NCBI GenBank assembly: GCA_903847285.1
Contig: CAINDH010000181.1
Location: 1 to 11,875 of the forward strand
From: an uncultured Verrucomicrobia subdivision 3 bacterium
GTDB taxonomy: Bacteria; Verrucomicrobiota; Verrucomicrobiae; Limisphaerales; UBA11358
Direction of reading: 5' to 3'
Length of the DNA stretch: 11,875 bases
The notes beneath the pieces were generated by a model. The model was not told the DNA's origin. It searched no databases and was given only the letters and a program-made list of their open reading frames with translations. This document shows, piece after piece, positions 1-6,870 of the stretch (positions are counted from its first letter, which is position 1; every line of letters begins with the position of its first letter). The position numbers and the translations under genes were made by a program.

Positions 1-1561
1 AACCGGGCAGTGCGTCAATCGCGTTCGGCACGCGCGCGGCGGAATAGTTCACTCCGCCGTCGCTCATGCGGCGGATCATGCCCTTGATGCCCTGCGCGAA
101 CATCGGCATGAACACCAGATTCATGAACACAAACGAGCACCAGAAATGCACGCGGCCCCAGAATTCATTCATTTTTCGCCCGGTCATTTTAGGGAACCAA
201 AAATACACGCCGGCGAATAGCGCAAAGATTGTTCCGGGCGCCACGACGTAATGGAAGTGTGCGATGATGTAATAAGTGTCGTGCAGATACAAATCCGCCG
301 CCGCGAGGCCGAGCGGCAGACCGGTGAGACCGCCAATGCCGAACATCGGCAGGAACGCCAGCGCGAAGAGCATGGGCGTGTTGATACGAATCGAGCCACC
401 CCATAACGAAAGGAACAGGCATGTCAGGATGATTACCGACGGCACGGAAATCATCATGGTCGTAATCTGGAAGAACGTCGCAATCTTCTGGCCCATGCCC
501 GTCATATACATGTGATGCGCCCAAACAATGAAGGACAGAAAACCCACGGCTAGCACGGCATAGACGAGTGATTTGTAACCCCACAACGGTTTGCGCGTGT
601 TGTTGGCGATGACTTCGGCCACGACACCCATGGCGGGTAAAATCAAAACGTAAACTTCGGGGTGACCGAGGAACCAAAACAAATGTTGCCACAATAGCGG
701 ACTGCCGCCGCCGCTGGCTTCACCAACTTTGCCCGCGACCGCAAGGCCAGTGGGTAGAAAGAAACTCGTGCCGAGGGCGTTGTCCATCAATTGCAAAAAA
801 CCGGCGGCTTCGAGCGGCGGAAACGCGAGCAATAAGATGAAGGCGGTCACGAACTGTGCCCACACAAACCACGGCAGGCGCATCCATGTCATGCCAGGGG
901 CGCGGAGTTGGATGATGGTCGCGATGAAATTCACCGCGCCGAGTAGCGACGATGTGATCAGAAAAATCATACCTACCAGCCAGAATGCTTGGCCATTGGT
1001 CGGGATCGTCGAGGCCAAAGGCGAATACGAAGTCCAGCCCGCTTGCGCCGCGCCGCCGGGAACAAAGAAGCTCACTAGCATCACTACGCCGCCGATAAAA
1101 AATGCGTGATAGCTCGCCATGTTGATGCGCGGAAAGGTCATGTCCGGCGCGCCAATCATCAGCGGCACGACGTAGTTACCGAACGCGGCGAACGCCAGTG
1201 GCACGACGCCGAGGAACACCATGATTGTGCCGTGCATTGCGCCAAAGGCATTGTAGAGGTCGGCGGAAATCACGCCACCAGCGGCCATCGGTCCAAGCGT
1301 CTTGGCGAGCAATGGCCCGATGAATGGAACCGCCTGCCCCGGATGCGCGATCTGCCAGCGCATAAGCAGCATCAGAAAAAATCCGAACAGCAAAAATGCG
1401 AGCGACGTCAATCCGTATTGAATGCCGATGACTTTGTGGTCGCTGGAGAAAATATATTTCGTCCAGAACCCCGGCTCGTGATGTTCGTGACCGTGGTCGT
1501 CATGGCTGTGCGCCGGTTGCGGTTCGCGAAACGGCGGAAATTGTTGAACGTTGGACTGCAT
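1..1561 (-). CDS. ctaD: Cytochrome c oxidase subunit I, heme-copper oxidase A family (C-terminus beyond left edge)
   Basis: This is the catalytic subunit of an aa3-type terminal oxidase. It reduces O2 at a heme a3-CuB centre in the inner membrane and pumps protons. The first 520 codons are present and the frame is open at the left edge. The likely ligands are H110 (heme a), H300 with Y304 in HPEVY (CuB and the cross-linked tyrosine), H349 and H350 (CuB), and H435 and H437 in HFHYVV (heme a3 and heme a). The D-channel residues N129, D140 and N147 and the gating glutamate E302 have the same spacing as in Rhodobacter CtaD. The position of the K-channel lysine, four residues after the VP pair, is I378. 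The N-terminus (residues 18-28) is rich in His and Asp. The ATG start lies 6 bp after the ctaB stop, so the two genes are probably co-transcribed. Subunit II is not in the window, and subunit III may lie beyond the left edge. The keeping of the active-site tyrosine argues against a NO reductase. Confidence 0.97.
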   Translation of the reverse strand, partial: MQSNVQQFPPFREPQPAHSHDDHGHEHHEPGFWTKYIFSSDHKVIGIQYGLTSLAFLLFGFFLMLLMRWQIAHPGQAVPFIGPLLAKTLGPMAAGGVISADLYNAFGAMHGTIMVFLGVVPLAFAAFGNYVVPLMIGAPDMTFPRINMASYHAFFIGGVVMLVSFFVPGGAAQAGWTSYSPLASTIPTNGQAFWLVGMIFLITSSLLGAVNFIATIIQLRAPGMTWMRLPWFVWAQFVTAFILLLAFPPLEAAGFLQLMDNALGTSFFLPTGLAVAGKVGEASGGGSPLLWQHLFWFLGHPEVYVLILPAMGVVAEVIANNTRKPLWGYKSLVYAVLAVGFLSFIVWAHHMYMTGMGQKIATFFQITTMMISVPSVIILTCLFLSLWGGSIRINTPMLFALAFLPMFGIGGLTGLPLGLAAADLYLHDTYYIIAHFHYVVAPGTIFALFAGVYFWFPKMTGRKMNEFWGRVHFWCSFVFMNLVFMPMFAQGIKGMIRRMSDGGVNYSAARVPNAIDALPG

Positions 1562-1567
1562 AAAATT

Positions 1568-2470
1568 TTATTTCAGTTTGTCGAATACCAGCGCCACCAG
1601 CAGCAGCGGCAGGTAAATGATGGAGGCAAAAAATAACTGTTTCGCCCGCAGCATGGAAAGCTGCCGGGAAAATTTAATCGCACAGAACAAAAAGCCAGCG
1701 CCCAGAACCAGCGCGCTGACAAGATAAATTTTTCCGCTGATGTTCATCACGAATGGAAGCAGGCTAACGAAGATGAGCGCAATGGTGTTGCCGACGGATT
1801 GGTGCGCGGTGCGGCTGCCATCCGGGTCAATGTTCGGCAGCATTACGAAGCCAGCTTTGGCATATTCATCACGATATAGCCACGCGATGGCGAAGAAGTG
1901 CGGCAGTTGCCAGAACGCCAGAATCGCAAAGAGCGCCCAACCTTCTCCGCCGAGTTCATTCCGCGCCGCCGTCCAGCCCATGAGCGGCGGCAATGCGCCG
2001 GGAATCGCGCCGATCAAGGTGTTCGTCCACGTTACGCGCTTGAGCGGCGTGTAAATGAAAAGGTAACTAATGCTCGTGACTGCGCCGATGACGCTGGTGA
2101 GCGGATTCACCAGCACCGCGAGATAGGCGAGGCCAGCAACGGTCAGCGCGCCACCAAAAATGGCGACGGTTGTGGGTTGCAAACGTCCGCTCGGCAGCGG
2201 TCTGCTGGCAGTGCGGCGCATCTTGGCGTCGTGTTCTCGTTCCAGAAATTGGTTCAACGCCGCCGCGCCGGAGGCGACGAGTGCCGTGCCAAACAAGGCA
2301 TGAAACATCAGCGCAAAATTCATCGCGCCGCGCCAGCCAAGGTAGAAACCGACAAGCGTAGTCAATAGCACCAGCATGGTTAGCCGTGCCTTGACCAAAT
2401 CAGCAAAAACCGCCGCCCAGCTTTTTTCCGCGACGGCGTTTGAGTTGAAAACTTCCGCTGAAACTTTCAT
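1568..2470 (-). CDS. ctaB: Protoheme IX farnesyltransferase (heme O synthase)
   Basis: This UbiA-family membrane prenyltransferase adds a farnesyl group to heme B to make heme O, the precursor of heme A. The 300-aa length is normal for the family. The first Asp-rich motif is seen at residues 73-91 (N73, E77, D81, M84, R86, T87, R90, P91). YTPLKR follows at 140-145, and the second conserved block, from WQLPHFF to DEYAKAG, spans 187-207. Several hydrophobic segments cover the rest. The ATG at 2470 is preceded by an AT-rich leader without a clear ribosome binding site. The gene lies 57 bp after ctaA and 6 bp before ctaD, which fits one operon for heme A supply and oxidase assembly. The substrate chemistry is taken from the family. 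Confidence 0.96.
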   Translation of the reverse strand: MKVSAEVFNSNAVAEKSWAAVFADLVKARLTMLVLLTTLVGFYLGWRGAMNFALMFHALFGTALVASGAAALNQFLEREHDAKMRRTASRPLPSGRLQPTTVAIFGGALTVAGLAYLAVLVNPLTSVIGAVTSISYLFIYTPLKRVTWTNTLIGAIPGALPPLMGWTAARNELGGEGWALFAILAFWQLPHFFAIAWLYRDEYAKAGFVMLPNIDPDGSRTAHQSVGNTIALIFVSLLPFVMNISGKIYLVSALVLGAGFLFCAIKFSRQLSMLRAKQLFFASIIYLPLLLVALVFDKLK

Positions 2471-2527
2471 TAAAAATTATTTGTGACGCTGAAAAAATCG
2501 CGCCGAACCAAGCTTATTTTGCCCTGT

Positions 2528-3679
2528 TTAAGCGATTTCTGTCAATGTTGTTCGCCGGGCGGCGACCAGCCACCAGACTGCGCCAGTCAGCAAAGCCATC
2601 GCGCCGACCATGACGTGGCCGGTGGCGATGTCCGCTGCTTTATTCGACCAAATCGTGTATGCCCCAAGCACTATTTGCAGGGAAAGCAGCGCCAGCCAGA
2701 ACCACGCGAATTTGGTCAGCCAGTCTGCGCCACCCAATTTTTTGCGCGCCAGAAATGCCGCCGCCGCCACGCCGAGGAAAATCAAATACGCGACGAGCCG
2801 GTGAACCATTTGCAAATTGACCTGAAAAGCAGTGATAGGATTGCCAATCGTGCCGGGGGGACGATGCGCGTTGTAATTGGCGATAGCTTCGGGCGAACTC
2901 GCGGGCCAGACTTTGCCGTGCGCCAACGGGAAATCGGAAATCGCCAAACCCGCGTGCTGGTGCCGCATCGTTGCCGCGATGAGTAGCTGGATGAAAATCA
3001 GAATCGTGACATAAAGGATATGGCTGCGAAGACCACGCGGAACGGGAATTTGTTTTTTAGCTGCAGAATTTTTCCACCAACGGCTTAGAAACAATGCGAT
3101 AGCGCACGTCAAAACTAAAAAGCACTGAGCTACCGCACCATGCGGAACACCCAACCAGTTCAAAACCATCGCCACCCGCAATCCCCCGAGCAATCCCTGT
3201 AGTTGAACCAAAGCAAAAGCCCACCAACCGCACAAAACCAACAGATGTTCGGACGGCTCATTCCGAACCCAGACCGCCGCCGCCAGTAACACCACGCCGC
3301 CAATCCCAACAAGGAAATGCCCGATGGCTTTCATGCCGGGAAAGAATAAAAAAATCACAATCCCCGCCAAAATTTCGATGCCTGCAATAATTGCTAGTGG
3401 CTTGCGCGCAGAGTATCCGCCCAGCCAGCGCATCAAAACTACAACTAAAACCCCCAGAAAAGATGCAAGCAAACGGTGGGTGTGTTCGTAAATGACACCT
3501 CCCTGCCAAAACTGTATCGGTAACGCAAACATGTTGTAACCGTAGCTCGTCGGCCAGTCGGGCACAGACATCCCGGCTTCGTGGCTGGTCACGAGGCCGC
3601 CGAGGCCGATGAGCAAGAACGTAGTAACGGCGTTCAGCATGGCAAACCAGAACAGCGCGGATTGGTAGCGGGAATTCAT
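2528..3679 (-). CDS. ctaA: Heme A synthase (COX15/CtaA family)
   Basis: This integral membrane protein oxidises the C8 methyl group of heme O to a formyl group, giving heme A for cytochrome aa3. The 383-aa protein has about eight hydrophobic segments arranged as two four-helix halves. The conserved heme ligands are visible: H68 in EHTHR (with E65), H180 in PHGAVAQ, H293 in MVHRL and H355 in TGHVM. The first half also has the SVPDWP motif (residues 38-43), usual after helix 1. At 383 aa it is closer to the longer COX15-like form than to the roughly 300-aa Bacillus form. The ATG at 3679 has a short purine run (ggaaa) directly upstream. It is followed by ctaB and ctaD in the same direction. Confidence 0.95.
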   Translation of the reverse strand: MNSRYQSALFWFAMLNAVTTFLLIGLGGLVTSHEAGMSVPDWPTSYGYNMFALPIQFWQGGVIYEHTHRLLASFLGVLVVVLMRWLGGYSARKPLAIIAGIEILAGIVIFLFFPGMKAIGHFLVGIGGVVLLAAAVWVRNEPSEHLLVLCGWWAFALVQLQGLLGGLRVAMVLNWLGVPHGAVAQCFLVLTCAIALFLSRWWKNSAAKKQIPVPRGLRSHILYVTILIFIQLLIAATMRHQHAGLAISDFPLAHGKVWPASSPEAIANYNAHRPPGTIGNPITAFQVNLQMVHRLVAYLIFLGVAAAAFLARKKLGGADWLTKFAWFWLALLSLQIVLGAYTIWSNKAADIATGHVMVGAMALLTGAVWWLVAARRTTLTEIA

Positions 3680-3720
3680 TTTCCGTTTTTTTGCGATCGC
3701 GGTTTTGTTTTATGAGTCGC

Positions 3721-3755
3721 GTTCTCCCTCACCCTCTCCCGCTGGGAGAGGGAAC
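3721..3755. repeat. REP-like palindrome, copy 1
   Basis: A GC-rich inverted repeat has arms ccctctccc (3732-3740) and gggagaggg (3744-3752) around a 3-nt loop, with an outer gttc/gaac pair. The sequence type (ctcaccctctcccgctgggagaggg) resembles intergenic REP elements found in many bacterial genomes. There is no T-run on either side, so it is not a simple intrinsic terminator. If the candidate ctaA promoter is right, this hairpin would form in the ctaA leader RNA. Confidence 0.6.
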
Positions 3756-3769
3756 AGCCGTTGAATGTT

Positions 3770-3798
3770 TTTATAAAACCCGAAAGTCGTGCCGCTAA
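3770..3798 (-). promoter_or_regulatory. Candidate sigma-70-type promoter for ctaA-ctaB-ctaD
   Basis: Read on the minus strand, TATAAA (3770-3775) matches the -10 hexamer at 5 of 6 positions. It lies 17 bp from TTAGCG (3793-3798), which matches the -35 hexamer at only 3 of 6. Transcription would start about 85 bp before ctaA and include REP copy 1 in the leader. The alternative is read-through from the cupredoxin gene. This is a weak pattern match only. Confidence 0.28.
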
Positions 3799-3841
3799 AT
3801 CCAGTTATTGTCTCGCCAAAAAGTTGGAAGCGTTTCTCTCT

Positions 3842-3862
3842 CCCCCTCCCCTGGGGAGGGGG
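3842..3862. repeat. REP-like palindrome, copy 2
   Basis: This is a perfect inverted repeat with arms ccccctcccc (3842-3851) and ggggaggggg (3853-3862) around a single base. It resembles copy 1 in composition but not base for base. It lies 33 bp after the cupredoxin stop codon and could slow or end transcription or protect the 3' end of that mRNA, but it lacks a T-tail. Confidence 0.55.
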
Positions 3863-3895
3863 AAGCGACGCGTGAAAGCGGTGCCGCCCGCCCGA

Positions 3896-4591
3896 TCACT
3901 TCGACTCAAACGTGAGATCCTGTGTCGCGCCGTCGGCTTTTACTTCGACTTCCACCGTCTTGGTGCCGAGTTTACGGTGGGCAAATTCCACGGTGTATTT
4001 GCCGGCGGGGACATTTTTGATGGCGAATTTACCATCTTTGTCGCTCAAAGAAAAATACGGGCTATCTACCACACTGACCCAGGCTTTCATCCACGGATGC
4101 ACGTCGCAGGAGAATTTCAGAAACGGTTCCGGCTTGTCGAAAACGAATTCCAAGTCCGCGCCGCCAGACATTTGGACGAGGTTTTGCATGGTGTTTTCCT
4201 TTGGCACGGTGTGGACGTTGTGCACGCATGGGTCGGAATTTTTAACGATGACTTTCTGGCCGACCTGCACGGCGAGGATGCCGGGCACATAGACGCAGCC
4301 TTTTTGATCAAGCGTCACCGGCGCTGCTGCTGCGCCAGTCAACTTGCCGCCGCTCTTGATGGAAACCACCACGTCGGCCAGACCGCCGCTGGCGCTGACG
4401 ACATAAAAATGAGTTGTCGGCAAGGCGGCCGGATACAGTGAACTGCAAATGCCGTCATCTTTGATGGGCGTCAATTCATCTTCGGCAGGCGCGGCGCCTT
4501 TGAAGGTAATGGTTCCAGTCAGGTCGCCCGCGAGGGCATTGAGACTAAATGAAAAGGCGGCGGTGGTGAGGAGGAGGAGAATTTTTTTCAT
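3896..4591 (-). CDS. Secreted cupredoxin with C-terminal carboxypeptidase-regulatory-like domain
   Basis: This is probably a periplasmic blue-copper-like protein of 231 aa. It starts with a signal peptide (MKKI, a hydrophobic run, cleavage near A19-L20-A21). The cupredoxin part holds HNVH (H124, H127) after VKNSDP, and then C162-D-V-H165-P-W-M168. The C-x2-H-x2-M spacing equals the short ligand loop of amicyanin rather than the longer one of plastocyanin. The last part (about 178-231, with DKDGKFAIKNVPAGKYTVEF) is a transthyretin-like carboxypeptidase-regulatory domain. The internal ATG at 4591 was chosen over an upstream in-frame start at 4666 because the signal peptide begins there. Its place before ctaA, ctaB and ctaD suggests electron delivery or copper handling for the oxidase, which is inference. 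The family is often labelled methylamine-utilisation-like or plastocyanin-like. Confidence 0.85.
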   Translation of the reverse strand: MKKILLLLTTAAFSFSLNALAGDLTGTITFKGAAPAEDELTPIKDDGICSSLYPAALPTTHFYVVSASGGLADVVVSIKSGGKLTGAAAAPVTLDQKGCVYVPGILAVQVGQKVIVKNSDPCVHNVHTVPKENTMQNLVQMSGGADLEFVFDKPEPFLKFSCDVHPWMKAWVSVVDSPYFSLSDKDGKFAIKNVPAGKYTVEFAHRKLGTKTVEVEVKADGATQDLTFESK

Positions 4592-4616
4592 AAGAATTGG
4601 TTTAACAACCGCCGCC

Positions 4617-4645
4617 AAAGTATCAGCACAACCGCCCAGCCGCAA
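4617..4645 (-). promoter_or_regulatory. Candidate extended -10 promoter for the cupredoxin gene
   Basis: On the minus strand, TTGCGG (4640-4645) and TACTTT (4617-4622) are separated by 17 bp. A TGA just before the -10 gives an extended -10 form (TGATACTTT). The start point would lie about 20 bp upstream of the ATG. Each hexamer matches consensus at only 3 of 6 positions. Confidence 0.28.
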
Positions 4646-4693
4646 GTTGCGCCGGCAAGGTTTCATCGTGGCTGATGCAGGTATTGATGTGGG

Positions 4694-6703
4694 CTAATCT
4701 GCCGCGGTGCCGGCCGCGGGTGCGTTGGTGGCGCGGAAGCTTTCCCGCCAAGGCTGATGGTTTTTGTAAAGCTCAAGCCGCCGACCAATCGGTTCAACGT
4801 TTTTCATTTTGGCCACGCGGGCGAGTTCGAACGCGTTTTGCGCGCAGGTTGCGGCGTTGGTGTAGTCGCCATTCTCGGCCAGCGCCATGCCGAGGACGTC
4901 GAACACCTCTGGGCGGTTGTGGCCGGAAAGTTCATTGGCCTTGAGGGCGAGCGCTAGTGCGTTGCGCCCGTCGCGGACCGCTGAATTTTCATGAGCCGCG
5001 AGATAGTGAGCAACAGCGGCGAGGGCCAGCACGCTGTCCTTTTCCGCGCGCAGGGCGGCGCGTAATTCCGCCACGGCCTCGTCGTCACGCCCTTGCTGAA
5101 AAAATAATTTTGCGGTTTCCAGATGCGGTGCGGCGTAATTTGGATCAAGTCGTTGCGCTTCGGAAAACTCTTGCAGCGCATCGGAAAATCTTCCGAGCGA
5201 AACGAGTTCGCCGCCAGCGGCGCTGTGGGCCGGGGCATTGGCGGGTTCCAGCCGGATGGCGGCGCGATAGGCCGCGAGCGACTCGGCGTGGCGACCCAGC
5301 CGGTTGAGCATGATGCCGAGATTGAATTGGATTTGCGGACGGTCGGAATTGATGCGCGCCGCCTCGCGGTATTCAACAAAAGCCTCGGCGATTCGCCCCT
5401 GTTGCTCCAGCGCCGTGCCGAGATCTACGTGCGCCACGTCATTGTTTTGCGTCACGTCCAGCGCGTGTCGGAAAAGCGTTTCGCTGTTGCGCCAGTTGGG
5501 CAACTGCGTTTCCGTCAAACTCAAACACGCCGTCAAGGTCAACGCCGCCAGCACTGGCGAAATTATTTTCAGACGAGAAAATTTTCCAGCCAGCTCGGCG
5601 GCACTAAAAACGAGCATGATAAAAATACCAATGGACGGAAAATAGGTGTAGCGATCTGCCATCGCCGCACTGCCAACTTGCACGAGGCCGATGACCGGCA
5701 CGAGTGTGCCCAGAAACCACAGCCAGCCTATGAAAAAATATGGGCGCACATTCCGCCAGCGCCACGCGAGCAGCGAGACCAGCAGCAGCACGGTCAGAGC
5801 GGAAACAAATTCGAGCAGCGGGATGCGGACGAGGGGATAGATGATGGCAAGGTCGGCGGGCCAAAATATTTTCAACAGGTAGCGAACGGCGGCCACCGGT
5901 GCATTTTCCAACCGGAACCATAATGGAATCTGGTCCAGCGAGGCCACGGCGTGGCCGCGATGCTGGACGATGAAGGTAATAAGGCACGAGACGGCAGTGA
6001 GGGCAAAAAAAGGAATTTTCTCAATCAAAACCTGAAACCTGAAATCTGAAACCTGAAACCGTTGCAGCGGCCAGAAATCTAGCAGCAACAGGAGACACGG
6101 CAGCGTGACGAGCATGGGCTTGCACAGGAGACTCAACGCAAAAAAAAGTAACGCGAGCCAGTAGTGGCGCGTTGATTGAAGTATAAGTCGTGAGGTGTCG
6201 CCTTGTCCGTTCACGCAGCACTTCTCACTCGTCACGCTTTTGACATAGGCCAGCAACGCCAGCAATCCAAACAGCGTGCTCAAAACATCTTTGCGTTCCG
6301 CCACCCACGCGACCGATTCGACGCGGAGCGGGTGCCAAGCAAACAACGCTGCGATGATCGCCGCCAGCCAGATTTTTCCCGCGAGCCGCCGTAGCAGGAT
6401 GAACAACAGCCCCGCGTTCACCGCGTGAAACAACGCGCCCATGAAGTGATGCGCGCCGGGATTCATGCCAAAGAGCGTCACGTCTGCCATGTGCGAGAGC
6501 CAGGTGACCGGATGCCAATTGCCCGCATGGCCGGTGGTGAACGCCCACGTCACACCCGCCCACGTCAACCCCGCCTGCACGTTCGGGTTGTTGGTGACGT
6601 AATCCAAGTCGTCGTAGTTGGTGAACTCAAACTGCGTGACCGGCAGATACGCGGTCAGCGTGATGAGCGCAAGCAGCAGGGCAATGACACGGGGACGAGA
6701 CAC
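4694..6703 (-). CDS. TMTC-like polytopic membrane protein with TPR repeats (putative GT-C glycosyltransferase)
   Basis: This is a 669-aa membrane protein with about ten hydrophobic segments (residues 5-400), followed by TPR repeats (about 420-560, further helical repeats to about 635). The first loop has the acidic motif NYDDLDYV (29-36), where GT-C enzymes keep catalytic acids. Also seen are NWHPVTWLSH (62-71), WHPLRVESVAWVAERKD (123-139) and KPMLVTLP (195-202), which are typical of bacterial relatives of TMTC O-mannosyltransferases. Donor and acceptor are unknown. No ATG is available near the N-terminus. I chose the GTG at 6703 because the first membrane helix follows at once, but a TTG at 6772 would add 23 residues. 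Two loops carry heptamer-repeat DNA (residues about 157-167 and 215-224), with out-of-character residues such as RFQVSDFRFQV. The gene is divergent from tolQ. It could be a TPR-containing glycan-modifying protein of the envelope. Confidence 0.85.
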   Translation of the reverse strand: MSRPRVIALLLALITLTAYLPVTQFEFTNYDDLDYVTNNPNVQAGLTWAGVTWAFTTGHAGNWHPVTWLSHMADVTLFGMNPGAHHFMGALFHAVNAGLLFILLRRLAGKIWLAAIIAALFAWHPLRVESVAWVAERKDVLSTLFGLLALLAYVKSVTSEKCCVNGQGDTSRLILQSTRHYWLALLFFALSLLCKPMLVTLPCLLLLLDFWPLQRFQVSDFRFQVLIEKIPFFALTAVSCLITFIVQHRGHAVASLDQIPLWFRLENAPVAAVRYLLKIFWPADLAIIYPLVRIPLLEFVSALTVLLLVSLLAWRWRNVRPYFFIGWLWFLGTLVPVIGLVQVGSAAMADRYTYFPSIGIFIMLVFSAAELAGKFSRLKIISPVLAALTLTACLSLTETQLPNWRNSETLFRHALDVTQNNDVAHVDLGTALEQQGRIAEAFVEYREAARINSDRPQIQFNLGIMLNRLGRHAESLAAYRAAIRLEPANAPAHSAAGGELVSLGRFSDALQEFSEAQRLDPNYAAPHLETAKLFFQQGRDDEAVAELRAALRAEKDSVLALAAVAHYLAAHENSAVRDGRNALALALKANELSGHNRPEVFDVLGMALAENGDYTNAATCAQNAFELARVAKMKNVEPIGRRLELYKNHQPWRESFRATNAPAAGTAAD
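6033..6060 (-). repeat. Heptamer tandem repeat A (GGTTTCA x4) inside the TMTC-like gene
   Basis: Four 7-nt units are present: tgaaacc, tgaaatc, tgaaacc, tgaaacc on the plus strand. A decayed unit caaaacc precedes them at 6026-6032. On the coding strand they read GGTTTCA or GATTTCA. They are translated in frame and give the short repetitive peptide FQVSDFRFQV in a loop between membrane segments. Confidence 0.85.
6207..6234 (-). repeat. Degenerate heptamer repeat B (TGANNNG-type x4) inside the TMTC-like gene
   Basis: Four consecutive 7-nt units on the coding strand read TGACGAG, TGAGAAG, TGCTGCG and TGAACGG. The length (28 bp) and period equal those of repeat A, but the unit differs. It falls in the loop before RHYWLALLFFALSLL, where relatives usually have a shorter link, as judged from memory of the family. 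Confidence 0.5.
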
Positions 6704-6766
6704 CGCGACGTTGTAAGCGATTTTTCCGCGCGGGCAAAGCGGATTCAACTTTCCCGCAAAAAGTTT

Positions 6767-6797
6767 TTGCAATTTCAGCCGCGTGGATTGATACTCT
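6767..6797 (+). promoter_or_regulatory. Candidate promoter for the tol-pal operon
   Basis: TTGCAA (6767-6772) and an extended -10 form TGATACTCT (TACTCT at 6792-6797) lie in the gap between the divergent genes, with a long 19-bp spacer. The core TTGC...TGATACT resembles the candidate before the cupredoxin gene. The leader to the tolQ ATG would be about 67 nt. The support is weak and a different promoter in 6704-6870 is possible. Confidence 0.22.
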
Positions 6798-6870
6798 GCG
6801 CCGACGGACGAAGGCTCGGAGTTCCGTCACTTGGCCAAAACCGGTTCCTCACCACCAAGTAAGATTTTTT

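Noticed and set aside
1..1561. The oxidase subunit as a nitric oxide reductase
   Set aside because: The HPEVY tyrosine and the D-channel residues of O2 reductases are present, and heme A synthesis genes sit directly upstream.
3761..4441. Open frame of 226 codons on the plus strand across the cupredoxin gene
   Set aside because: It is antisense to a well-supported secreted protein, has no recognisable domain, and starts inside the REP-containing gap.
5123..5923. Open frame of 266 codons on the plus strand opposite the TMTC-like gene
   Set aside because: The translation is rich in Arg, Gln and His without hydrophobic or domain structure, as expected of an antisense shadow in GC-rich DNA.
6026..6060. 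The heptamer array as a CRISPR or attachment site
   Set aside because: The units are 7 nt with no spacers, lie within an open coding frame, and no integrase or cas gene is near.
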